Of a stretch of 64,000 bases of DNA, positions 26,315-34,382 are shown piece after piece. The stretch's first letter is position 1. The number at the start of each line of letters is the position of its first letter. The position numbers were made by a program, and so were the translations under genes. The notes under the pieces are model-generated. The model did not search any database and was not told the origin of the DNA. It saw only the letters and a program-made list of their open reading frames with translations. Location of the stretch: the NCBI RefSeq assembly GCF_029952525.1, contig NZ_JASAOF010000006.1:124001-188000 (forward strand). Direction: 5' to 3'. This DNA is from Saccharopolyspora ipomoeae. Its GTDB lineage: Bacteria; Actinomycetota; Actinomycetes; Mycobacteriales; Pseudonocardiaceae.

Positions 26315-27073
26315 ATGCAGAGCGTGAACAGTCTGGCGATGGAGGAACGCATCGAGTGGCTGCGCGCCGAGCTCCGCTCGACCGGCTCGGTCTCCCTCGG
26401 CGACGCCGCCGAGGCGCTCGGGGTGAGCGAGATGACCGTCCGCCGGGACCTCCGGCAGCTGGAGAACGAGGGCGTCGCCCGCCGGGTCCGCGGCGGGGCC
26501 CGCCACTCCGAGCCGGCGAGCTTCCAGCGGCGCGACAGCTCGCGCGCGGCCGAGAAGCGGCTCATCGCCGAGAAGTTGCTGCCGCTGGTGCCTGCGCAGG
26601 GCCTGATCGTGCTGGATTCTTCGACGACGATGTACCGGCTGGCGGCGCTGATCCCCTCGGCCGAGGCGTTGACCGTGCTGACCAACAGCATCCAGACCTT
26701 CCAGGTGCTGCAAGGTCGGCCGGGGGTGACCGCGGAGCTCACCGGCGGCCGGTTCGACGAGCGCAGCGACTCCCTGATCGGACCGCTGGCAGCGGCCACC
26801 GTCGAGCGGCTCACACCCGACGTGTTCTTCGCGTCCACCGGCGGCATCGACGGTGATAGTTGCTTCGAGTCGACTGTCGAGGAGGCGGCGCTGAAGAAGG
26901 CCTGCGCCCGGGTCTCGCACCGCACGGTGATCGGCGCGGACACCGCCAAGCTGGATGCGCGGGACCGGGCTGCCTCCGTCGAGTTGGAGACCGTGGCCGC
27001 GCTGTGCACCGAGGTCGAACCGGACGATCCGCAGCTGGCGGAGTACCGCAAGCGGGTCCGCCAGCTGCTGTGA
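26315..27073 (+). CDS. DeoR-family transcriptional regulator
   Basis: This 252-residue repressor has the N-terminal HTH (SLGDAAEALGVSEMTVRRDLRQLE) and the C-terminal sugar-phosphate-sensing domain (LDSSTTMYRLAALIP, then FASTGGIDG). It is divergent from the dehydrogenase-kinase-aldolase operon and convergent with the transporter, so it most likely controls both. An alternative ATG lies at 26338; the earlier one is kept because the HTH then has the usual spacing. The 66-base divergent gap to 26248 must hold its promoter. Confidence 0.9.
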   Translation: MQSVNSLAMEERIEWLRAELRSTGSVSLGDAAEALGVSEMTVRRDLRQLENEGVARRVRGGARHSEPASFQRRDSSRAAEKRLIAEKLLPLVPAQGLIVLDSSTTMYRLAALIPSAEALTVLTNSIQTFQVLQGRPGVTAELTGGRFDERSDSLIGPLAAATVERLTPDVFFASTGGIDGDSCFESTVEEAALKKACARVSHRTVIGADTAKLDARDRAASVELETVAALCTEVEPDDPQLAEYRKRVRQLL

Positions 27074-27083
27074 GCGGTGGTGC

Positions 27084-28373
27084 TCATGCCGCCGACACGC
27101 TCGCGGACTGCCGGACCTCGGTGTCGGCCAAGGCGTTCTGGTCCACCTTCAGGCGGAAGCTGAGGGCGAAGCCCACCAGGTAGGTCGCGGCCAGCGCCAG
27201 CACGGTCCCGGTCGTGCCGATGCGCTCCCACAGCACGGTGACCAGCAGCGATCCCACGAACTGCGAAGCACCGGCGGAGAGGTTGAGCAGCGCCACCGCC
27301 TGGCCGCGGCGAGCCGGCTCCAGCGCAGGCATCAGCGCGGACAGTGGCACGTAGGCGGCGATGGCGATGCCGAACAGGACCACGGCCCCGGCCGTCAACA
27401 GGGCGTTGGGCCCGGCCAGCACCGGCGTGAAGTACAGCAGCAGCGTCGCGGCGAACATGCCGAGGCTGCCGAACCACCGGATCGTCCGCACCCATCCGAT
27501 CCGGTCGCCGATCACGCCCCACATCAGGTTGGTGAACACGGTGACCAGGTAGACCAGGCTCCACAGCTGCAACCAGCGTTCCTGGCTGAAGCCGATGTCG
27601 CGGGTGAACACGATCGGCAGCATGACGATGAAGCCGTAGAGCGCGAGCTGGTTGATGATCCGCTGGATCATGCCGTGGGCGAGCTGGACGTTCTCGAAGG
27701 GCATCTTGACGGTCTCGACGATCGTCGCGCCGAGGCCGCGCAGCGTGCGCTCACCGGAGTTCGAGGGGCCGCGGCCCCGCACCAGGAAGGTCGCCATCGC
27801 ACCGCCGACGGCGATGAACGCGATCGCGCTCCACAGGGTGGTCACCGTGCCGATCCACGGGATCGTCAGGCTCGGCAGGTAGGAACCGAAAACGCCGACG
27901 CCCAGCGAGTACGAGCACCAGAACCAGCCCATCGCCGAGGACATCCGGTTCTGCGGGGCCGCGTAGGAGATCCACACGACGAACCCGAAGACGAACATCG
28001 GGTAGGCCACTGCGCGGATCGAGTACATCACCAGCATCAGCGGGTAGTTGTGCTGCATCACGCCGAAGGCGAGGAAGCCGGCGTGGAACACGATCCAGCC
28101 GATGGTGGCGATGGCCATCACCCGGCGCGGGCCGATGTACTCGGCCAGGATGCCGGAGACGAACGCGGCGATCGCGACGACCAGCCCGTACACCGTGAGC
28201 AGGGTGCCGGCTTGCGAGGTGCTGAAACCGGCCTCGGTGACGAGGTAGTCGGAGAGGAAGGCCTGCTCGAGGCCGTCCCCGGTCATGAAGAAGGCGATGG
28301 CGACGTAGCCCCACAGCAGTGCTGGGGACATGCCGAGGAACGAGCGGGATGCCGACGGCGGTGTCGGGGTCAT
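27084..28373 (-). CDS. MFS transporter, RbtT/DalT/CsbX-like
   Basis: This 429-residue, twelve-helix permease begins with FLGMSPALLWGYVAIAFFMTGDGLEQAF, the pattern I recall for ribitol, D-arabinitol and CsbX transporters, and carries IGPRRVM after helix 2. It ends ten bases from the DeoR gene in the convergent orientation. It is the probable importer for the sugar or polyol handled by the neighbouring kinase and aldolase. A ctccttctggagg ribosome binding region lies before the ATG. Confidence 0.87.
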   Translation of the reverse strand: MTPTPPSASRSFLGMSPALLWGYVAIAFFMTGDGLEQAFLSDYLVTEAGFSTSQAGTLLTVYGLVVAIAAFVSGILAEYIGPRRVMAIATIGWIVFHAGFLAFGVMQHNYPLMLVMYSIRAVAYPMFVFGFVVWISYAAPQNRMSSAMGWFWCSYSLGVGVFGSYLPSLTIPWIGTVTTLWSAIAFIAVGGAMATFLVRGRGPSNSGERTLRGLGATIVETVKMPFENVQLAHGMIQRIINQLALYGFIVMLPIVFTRDIGFSQERWLQLWSLVYLVTVFTNLMWGVIGDRIGWVRTIRWFGSLGMFAATLLLYFTPVLAGPNALLTAGAVVLFGIAIAAYVPLSALMPALEPARRGQAVALLNLSAGASQFVGSLLVTVLWERIGTTGTVLALAATYLVGFALSFRLKVDQNALADTEVRQSASVSAA

Positions 28374-28718
28374 GCGGTGGCTCCTTCTGGAGGTACGGGC
28401 CGGGCGTTGTCACGCCGTGGAACACTCTGACACATCTTGTTAGAAGTTGTTAAGAGATGTTCGCAATGATTTTTTGGCCCTCGACACAGCGCAGAGCCCT
28501 GACATGGCCCGAGGCTTGTTCGACCGCCACCGTCCCCGGGAAGCGGGGGCTTGCGGACGGTCGAGGGGGCGCGTCGGTTGGTTCAGCGGATGTTGCGCTG
28601 CAGACCTGGTTGATGGGTAATCACCCACAGGTGTGAGGCATTCGTCCCCTGGTGACCCACTCCGAGCGCTGGTATTCGTCATGGCCTGACAACGTGCGCG
28701 TGGAGGGCGGAGGTCGTG
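28374..28718. other. Intergenic region upstream of the CsbX-like transporter
   Basis: The divergent stretch between the transporter and the next small gene holds the TTGTTA repeats listed next and a short tgggt-aatc-accca palindrome at 28614-28627. No further gene is seen. Confidence 0.4.
28436..28463. promoter_or_regulatory. Candidate DeoR operator repeats
   Basis: The run cttgttagaagttgttaagagatgttc contains three spaced TTGTTA-like units at about ten-base intervals, 60-90 bases upstream of the transporter ATG. DeoR-family regulators commonly bind such spaced direct repeats, and the stretch is much more AT-rich than its surroundings. Confidence 0.45.
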
Positions 28719-29057
28719 ATGAGCACACCTGTGGAGCATCCGCTTGAGGGGCTGTACCAGGTCCGTGACGTGCTCGAAGCCGCGGTCGCCGGGGTCCAGC
28801 GGCAGGAGCCGGAACGGGTCGGCGACCAGCTGGGGTGCTACGCCGCGGTGAACACCTCGATCCTCTACGAGTTTCGAGCTCTGGCCGACCTGCTTCGCGA
28901 GAAGATCTCGGACTCGAAGCGCCCGGCGGTACGCGTGGCCCACGAGGAGCTCGGCGACGTCGTGGACTTGTTCGACGTGATCATTGCTTATGTCGACCGG
29001 CACCAGCCAACGATCAACGAGCTCCGGCACCAGGACATGCGGGAGGCCGGTGGATGA
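28719..29057 (+). CDS. Small hypothetical protein
   Basis: This 112-residue protein is predicted mostly helical, with no signal peptide or membrane segment: MSTPVEHPLEGLYQVRDVLE at the start and DVVDLFDVIIAYVDRHQPTI near the end. A ggcggagg ribosome binding site precedes the start; GTG at 28716 is an alternative. I do not recognise a family. Confidence 0.6.
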   Translation: MSTPVEHPLEGLYQVRDVLEAAVAGVQRQEPERVGDQLGCYAAVNTSILYEFRALADLLREKISDSKRPAVRVAHEELGDVVDLFDVIIAYVDRHQPTINELRHQDMREAGG

Positions 29058-29058
29058 C

Positions 29059-29090
29059 GCTGTGGATCGGGAGCGCTGTGGATCGGGAGC
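29059..29090 (+). repeat. Tandem 16-bp duplication
   Basis: The unit gctgtggatcgggagc occurs twice in direct succession just after the small gene. It marks a local duplication next to the truncated transketolase gene. Confidence 0.85.
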
Positions 29091-29100
29091 GCTGGGGGCG

Positions 29101-29493
29101 ATGGAGCTGAGGTCGGACCACGGCATGCGGGTGAGAAGGGGGCTTCTGCAGGTGACGTGCGTGGCAGTGCGCCTCGGCTCCGAGAGAGCCGAACGGCTCG
29201 CCGCGGACAACGTCGACGTCGCGGTGGTGCGCGCACCGACTGTCAAGCCCTTCGACGCCGAGACGGTGCTCCGCGAGATCGACACGGACCGCTTCGCCCT
29301 CACCCCGGAGAACCACGCGGTGAGAGGTGGGTTGTTCGAAACCGTTGCCTCGCACATCGTTCGAGCCGGCGTCGGTCGGCACGTCACCCCGATCGGTCTG
29401 CCCGACCGGTTCCTCGACGCCGGAGCTCTGCCCGCGCTGCTCGACGGTCTGTCCACGGACTCCGTCGTGCAGACCGCGCTCGATTCCCTCTGA
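29101..29493 (+). pseudogene. Transketolase C-terminal domain fragment
   Basis: The last ~90 residues match the transketolase C-terminal domain: NVDVAVVRAPTVKPFDAETV, then ENHAVRGGLFETVASHI and PIGLPDRFLDAGALPALLDG. The thiamine-diphosphate and pyrimidine domains (about 400-500 residues, or the second half of a split subunit) are missing. The sequence before VTCVAVRLGSERAERLAADN looks scrambled. It could not act as a transketolase. It probably belonged to the neighbouring sugar module before a rearrangement. Confidence 0.8.
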
Positions 29494-29533
29494 GAAGATC
29501 CCCATGGCATCAGTTCGGGCGTGCGGGCAGTTC

Positions 29534-30157
29534 TCAGGACGCCCGGGGGCCGCGGTCTCCGCGCTTCTCGATGCGGTTGATGATGGCGTGCGCGGGGATC
29601 AGCAGTAGCCAGCAGGCCGGAGCCCACCTGGGCGACAGCAGCGCCAACGGCATGGACACGACGAAGCCGACGATCGTCACCGCCGATGGCCCGTAGGCAG
29701 GCAGCGCCTGCTTCCCGGCGCGGAAGGTCCCGGTGCGGCGGGCGAGGGCGACGATGACCAGCTGCAGCGCGCAGATCATCGAGACGCTGGCCGCGTAGCC
29801 GATCACGGCCACCGGTTCGTCGCCGTAGTCGGCCAGCAGCGACGAGGGGAACGGCAGCAGCGCCACGAACCCCAGCAGCACCACGTTCACCCAGGCGACC
29901 GCGGGTTCGACCCGCCGAATGTCGCCGAACAGCTCGCGGTGCCCCAACCACAGCACGCCGATCACGAGGAACGCGATCGCATAACCGGTCAGGCCGGGGG
30001 CGAGTCCGCGCAGCGCGTCGTGCAGGCCTCGAGTGTCCAGCCCTTCCGGCACGCGGATGTCGAGCGCGAGCAGAGTGGCCGCGATCGCGAAAACACCATC
30101 GGAGAGGGCGAGCACCCGACCGTCCTGCCCCCAGTCGTCGTCCTCCTCAACCGTCAC
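29534..30157 (-). CDS. TMEM175-like (DUF1211) membrane protein
   Basis: This 207-residue membrane protein has about six hydrophobic helices. Helix 1 carries the family signature ALSDGVFAIAATLLALDIRVPE (usual form FSDGVFAIAxTLLVLxI), known from bacterial relatives of the TMEM175 potassium channel. The family normally carries one such unit per subunit and assembles as a tetramer. The GTG at 30157 gives the usual short acidic N-terminus; the frame is open further upstream without a good start. Confidence 0.85.
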   Translation of the reverse strand: MTVEEDDDWGQDGRVLALSDGVFAIAATLLALDIRVPEGLDTRGLHDALRGLAPGLTGYAIAFLVIGVLWLGHRELFGDIRRVEPAVAWVNVVLLGFVALLPFPSSLLADYGDEPVAVIGYAASVSMICALQLVIVALARRTGTFRAGKQALPAYGPSAVTIVGFVVSMPLALLSPRWAPACWLLLIPAHAIINRIEKRGDRGPRAS

Positions 30158-30850
30158 GCACCGAGACTGACGCACACCGCGCCGTCGAGCAGGGCGAGAT
30201 CCGCACTCGTCCCCGACGCAGATCTCGCCCTGCTCACCGGGTGGCAAGGGACGCCGTCGGGGGAGGGACGGTCGTGCCGCTCCGGCGGCAGCACAGTGAT
30301 GTTGCCGGTGACTGGAACAGGAACTCCGGTGCAGACCCCGCATTCTCTCTCGGTGACAACGGCGACTCTTCCCAGCAGTGGCATGGCGATGAACAGGCGC
30401 TGAGGTCGGTGTCCCGCTGTCCCTTCGGAGGCCAGCCTGGGGCACCGGGCGGGACATGGGCGATCAGCCCTCTGATCTGGGCCAATACGCCTTCGGGACA
30501 CGTGGTGCTGGTGTCCCGACGTGTCCCCGAACCGGCGCGGGGGTGCTTGGTGGCGCGTCAACTCGTCGAGAACTTCAGCCGCATGTCCCGGCATGGTGAT
30601 CGTGCACCGCGTTGTTCTTGGGTGATCGACATACGACCAGCCGCGTTACGTCCTATTAAGGCGATTTCTTCAGTGGGGAATGAAATCAAGGAGTCCAACC
30701 CGACTTCCAGCTTGGGGGAGTGGAGGTGCACGGCTGCAGGTGGGGCCGTGTTGACGTCCAAACGGGTGATGGCTTCGGATTTGATCTCGAAGGCTCTTGT
30801 CATTGCTTACGGTCATCGGGGCACGTGAGGTGTGGAGGTACACGGGTCGT
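30158..30850. other. Gene-free region upstream of the type VII cassette
   Basis: This stretch of about 690 bases contains overlapping open frames on both strands, none with a recognisable product or good ribosome binding site. Bases 30640-30850 are AT-rich and probably hold the promoter of the EspC-like gene. I see nothing else I can support. Confidence 0.4.
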
Positions 30851-31177
30851 ATGGCGGACGGGTTTCGGGTCGATCTGGACGCGCTGACCAGGGCGTCGGA
30901 TGGCGTGCGGGACACTGTTGAGGCGATGGCCAGGAAGAAGGTCGCGGACATCGATTGTCCTGCGGATGCCTTCGGTCACGACCGGTTGAGCGGTGTGGTT
31001 CGTGAGTTCTGCGATCGCTGGGATGTGGGCGTGGCCAACTTGAGCGACGACGGGGCCGAGATCGCGAGCAGGTTGTCCCATTCCGTTGAGGTCTACCGGC
31101 GAACGGACGAGGCGGCGCGAGCTCACCTTCACGGGCTCTTGGTGCGTCCAGGTGGCGAAGACCCGGCGGCGGAGTGA
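30851..31177 (+). CDS. EspC-like/WXG100-related type VII secretion partner
   Basis: This 108-residue protein, predicted as a helical hairpin, resembles ESX-secretion-associated EspC proteins: MADGFRVDLDALTRASDGVRDTVEAM, a central WDVGVANLSDDG turn and SVEVYRRTDEAA in place of the YxxxD/E secretion signal. It is joined to the effector gene by a stop/start overlap, the usual arrangement for a small partner that pairs with a type VII effector. Confidence 0.78.
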   Translation: MADGFRVDLDALTRASDGVRDTVEAMARKKVADIDCPADAFGHDRLSGVVREFCDRWDVGVANLSDDGAEIASRLSHSVEVYRRTDEAARAHLHGLLVRPGGEDPAAE

Positions 31178-32334
31178 TGGCGGAGCTGGGAGCGACCACC
31201 GACCCCAGGGCGTTGGTACCGGGCTATCCCGATTCCGTGCACGGGACCGCTGCGTCGATGAAGGCCTACGGGGATGCACTGCACGAGGCGGGCTCAGGGC
31301 TCAAGCGGATCGAGACCTCTGAGGGCTGGTCGGGTGAAGCGGCTGATCAGTTCAGGGATGCGTTCGACGGCGAGCCAACGCGTTGGTTGGAGGCTGGCGA
31401 CTGCTTTCACGATGCTGCTGAATCGCTGAGCCGGTACAGCGAAACGCTGAGGTGGGCGCAAGGAGAAGCGAGCCGAGCGATCACGCTGTGGAACGAAGGC
31501 GAGGCCGAAACCAGCTACGCCCAGAAGCAGCATGCGCGTGAAGTCGAACGTGCTGAGCGCGACGCGCCACCGGGCTCGGGTCCGGTCGTGGTTCCGTTCC
31601 ACGATCCTGGTGAGGCGAAACGGCAACAGGCGCGCGAACTCCTCGCCCGGGCACGCTCCCAGCTTGCTTCAGCAGGGGATCAGGCCGCCGACGTGGTCGG
31701 GCGAGCCGGGGATCGGGCTCCCGATCGGAGCTGGTTGGAGCAAGCTGCGGACGCGGTGGGCGATGCAGCCGGCGCCGTGGTGAATGCGGTCGCGTCGTTC
31801 GGCAACGCAGCGGTCCAGCATCCCGGGATGCTGGCAGGTTTGGTTGGCGGTGCAGCGCTGACCGCGGTGAGCGCTGCGGGAGAGACCGCCGGCGCAGTCC
31901 TCGACGTGACCGGTGCTGGCGCGGTTGCCGGCGTGCCCCTTGGTGCTGTCTCGACGGCAGGCATCGCGACCGGTGTTGGGATGATGGGCGTCGCGATGGC
32001 CGGGATGAGCTCGGAAGCAGCAGGAGACGACGAAGTCGAGGTCGTCGACATCGACGACGCGGCCGAGGTCGAGGAAACGACCCAGGACAAGGCTGATCTG
32101 TCCGCTTCGGACCGACGTTCCGTGGAGTCCTACGAACGTCTGGTCAAAGAGCACGAGGAGAAGCTGGACGCGTACAAGCGCGATCCGGAAGCGTTCGACA
32201 ACAAGGGTATTCTCGAGAAAGCTCCGAACGACGAGGTGCGCCAGCGAATCATCGATGGTCGCGTCAGGCATCTGGAGAACGAGATTCGGACCTTCCGAGA
32301 CAACATCGACAAGATCTACAAGGGTGCACGATGA
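31177..32334 (+). CDS. Type VII-secreted effector, putative polymorphic toxin
   Basis: This 385-residue protein has an N-terminal T7SS-signal/WXG100-like helical domain (residues 1-120, with EGWSGEAADQFRDAF), an Ala/Gly-rich hydrophobic middle (about 185-270), an acidic linker (EVEVVDIDDAAEVEET) and a charged helical C-terminal domain (about 300-385, with YKRDPEAFDNKGILEKAPND and RVRHLENEIRTFRDNI). Such C-terminal tails occur in polymorphic toxins and are encoded just before an immunity gene, as here. The biochemical activity is not known to me. GTG at 31174 is an alternative start. Confidence 0.75.
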   Translation: MAELGATTDPRALVPGYPDSVHGTAASMKAYGDALHEAGSGLKRIETSEGWSGEAADQFRDAFDGEPTRWLEAGDCFHDAAESLSRYSETLRWAQGEASRAITLWNEGEAETSYAQKQHAREVERAERDAPPGSGPVVVPFHDPGEAKRQQARELLARARSQLASAGDQAADVVGRAGDRAPDRSWLEQAADAVGDAAGAVVNAVASFGNAAVQHPGMLAGLVGGAALTAVSAAGETAGAVLDVTGAGAVAGVPLGAVSTAGIATGVGMMGVAMAGMSSEAAGDDEVEVVDIDDAAEVEETTQDKADLSASDRRSVESYERLVKEHEEKLDAYKRDPEAFDNKGILEKAPNDEVRQRIIDGRVRHLENEIRTFRDNIDKIYKGAR

Positions 32335-32636
32335 GCGACGACGAATCCGTGGTGTCGGTTGAGGTCCTGCGCCAGGTGATGAACAGGGCCCTGGACAACC
32401 TGCAGGCCCAGGTCGGCGAGCGGGTGGAACTCGACAACGACTTCTTCTGGTCCGTGCCGCCGGAGCTCACCTACGACGTCTACACGCAGCCGCAGCCGGA
32501 CCAGTTGACCGTCGGGCAGCTCTCGGAGTCTTGGAGCAACCTCGCGCGGCTGAACGAAGCCGGCAATGAGGTCCCGCCGTATGCGTTGGTATGGCTGGCC
32601 GACGTTCTCAAAGCTCTCGGGCACCAGGCCCGTTAG
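32331..32636 (+). CDS. Putative immunity protein
   Basis: This 101-residue acidic protein overlaps the effector stop by four bases. It has LDNDFFWSVPPELTYDVYTQ in the middle and LTVGQLSESWSNLARL near the end. Its size, acidity and coupling to the toxin-like gene fit a cognate immunity protein that blocks the toxin in the producing cell. A shorter copy of its last third occurs at 45884-46000. Confidence 0.72.
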   Translation: MSDDESVVSVEVLRQVMNRALDNLQAQVGERVELDNDFFWSVPPELTYDVYTQPQPDQLTVGQLSESWSNLARLNEAGNEVPPYALVWLADVLKALGHQAR

Positions 32637-32658
32637 TGCCGCGATCGTCGTCCTCGGT

Positions 32659-33153
32659 TTAACGGCACTGCGGTCTCGGCCGGGATCGAATGAAGCAGGT
32701 CTGGGGAAATTCGAATACAGCGATTCTAGGGAGTGATGGGACTCCCCAGGGTTTTGGTTGACACTCTGATCTGCCCCAGAGATCGAGATCTTCACCTACA
32801 TCGAAATTTTCTACAACGGCCAGCGACGAAGCTCCCGCGCGTCGCGCGAGTGAGGGGGTGAAGTCGAGCAGCTGCAGGCAAAACCGGCGTACCTGCGCAA
32901 CAGGAGGAAGCTGGAGCTCTTTGACGCCCGCCGCCCTCACGAGTCCGTCGCCCACGGCCTGGGCCCGGCTCCACTGCTTCAACTCGATCAGGATGTAAGA
33001 CGGTTCGCCCGATTCCGGGTGGCAGCCGCACAGAAATGCGTCCACCCTCTTCGGGCTGTAGGGCAACTTGTGCTCGAGCAGGACCTCGACGTGGCCGATT
33101 CCGGCGTCGAGGTCGTAGCTCAGGAGCGCGGTCGTGCCGGAGGCAGGCTGCAC
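32659..33153 (-). pseudogene. Remnant of a DUF2075-type protein N-terminal nuclease-like domain
   Basis: The reading frame shows GHVEVLLEHKLPYSPKRVDA, then FLCGCHPESGEPSYILIELKQW, a PD-(D/E)XK-like pattern (D...ExK) that I associate with the N-terminus of DUF2075 helicase-type proteins. The expected helicase part (hundreds of residues) is missing; the frame ends in unrelated Arg/Pro-rich sequence. Homology-like sequence extends upstream to about 33207. It appears to be a leftover of a mobile or defence-related gene. Confidence 0.6.
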
Positions 33154-33236
33154 GTAGGTGATGTCGTCGCGACTGTGGACCCACTCATCGAGGATAGCGA
33201 GGTTCAGTCATCTGCTGGTGCCATACCGGTGGTTTT

Positions 33237-34382
33237 TCAGGTGCGGAAGGCGCGGGTGACCCCGTCGGTGATCTGATCGAGCTGCGCGTCGGTCATGGCG
33301 GTTGACAGGGCTAGTAGGCCGTTGGTGCCGGCGAGTACTCCTGCGTGGTACAGCTTCCACCACAATTCGGTTGGGTTCGGCGTGGTTAGTCGCAGCAGCG
33401 AGCCAGAGCCGCGCACTGGCACGTCGGCTTTGAGCAGACGTGCCCGGACCGCGTCTCCGCGTTGGTTGAGCTCGGTGATCTCCGTGGCACCGAAGAGCTG
33501 GAGGGCGGTGAGTCCGGCTGCCATCGTCACCGGGTTGGCGCTGAAGGTGCCGCCCCACGAGACCGCCCCCGGGGCGGTGGGGGCGAAGGGGGAGAGCACC
33601 TCGGCGCTGCCGCCGATGGCGCCGACGGGGAAGCCGCCGCCGATGACCTTGCCGACGGACACGAGATCGGGCTGGATGTCGTAGTCGGTGTGCAGGCCGC
33701 CTTCGCGCAGCCGGAAGGTGATGACTTCGTCGACCGCGAGCAGAGTGGCGTGTTGCCGGGTGAGGTTGCGGAGCGCGGTCACGTACTCGGGGTCGGCGGG
33801 GATGAGACCGGCGCGGTTGGGCATCAGGTCGATGAGCACGGCCGCGACGCGGGCGCCGTGCTCGTGCAAGGCCTTTTCGACAGCGGCGAGGTCGTTCTGG
33901 GGCAGCACGAGCACTGATTCGGACACCGATTTGGCGAGGCCGGGCGCTTCGGGGGGCACGAGGGCGTCGCCGGTGCCGTGGTAGCTGCCGTCGAACCGGA
34001 TGATGAGGTCGCGTCCGGTGTAGGCGCGCGCGGCGCGCAGCAGCATGAGGACGGCTTCGCTACCGGAGTTGCAGAAGCGCCATTGCTCGATTCCGGTGCG
34101 GTCGCGCAGATGTTCGGCGAGCGCGACCTCCGACGCGGTGGGCAGGCCGAACGCGGTGCCCGACCGGGCGGCTTCGATCGCAGTTTCGAGGACTTCGGCG
34201 CGGGCGTGCCCGTGGATCAGCGAGGTGTAGTTGTTGTTGCAGTCGATCACGCGGTGGCCGGTGTCGTCGGTGATCAGCGCGCCGTTGCCGCGCACCGCGT
34301 ATGGCGGGTGGGGTGGGACGAACAGGGTGGTCCGGGTGTTGCCGCCGGGTAGTACCCGCTGGGCTCGGTCGGGGATGCTCAT
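33237..34382 (-). CDS. Class III aminotransferase (glutamate-1-semialdehyde aminomutase-like)
   Basis: This 381-residue PLP enzyme shows FCNSGSEAVLML for the cofactor phosphate, the Asp of LLAVDEVITFR and the Schiff-base Lys in SVGKVIGGGFPVGAIGG. It is somewhat shorter than typical members. It sits downstream of an MHS transporter (ATGA overlap) in a hydantoinase/oxoprolinase operon, so it probably acts on an amino acid or amine of that pathway rather than in haem synthesis. Confidence 0.87.
   Translation of the reverse strand: MSIPDRAQRVLPGGNTRTTLFVPPHPPYAVRGNGALITDDTGHRVIDCNNNYTSLIHGHARAEVLETAIEAARSGTAFGLPTASEVALAEHLRDRTGIEQWRFCNSGSEAVLMLLRAARAYTGRDLIIRFDGSYHGTGDALVPPEAPGLAKSVSESVLVLPQNDLAAVEKALHEHGARVAAVLIDLMPNRAGLIPADPEYVTALRNLTRQHATLLAVDEVITFRLREGGLHTDYDIQPDLVSVGKVIGGGFPVGAIGGSAEVLSPFAPTAPGAVSWGGTFSANPVTMAAGLTALQLFGATEITELNQRGDAVRARLLKADVPVRGSGSLLRLTTPNPTELWWKLYHAGVLAGTNGLLALSTAMTDAQLDQITDGVTRAFRT

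Noticed and set aside
30154-30594. 146-residue minus-strand frame upstream of the type VII cassette
   Set aside because: No ribosome binding site, no recognisable family and overlapping equal-quality frames on both strands.
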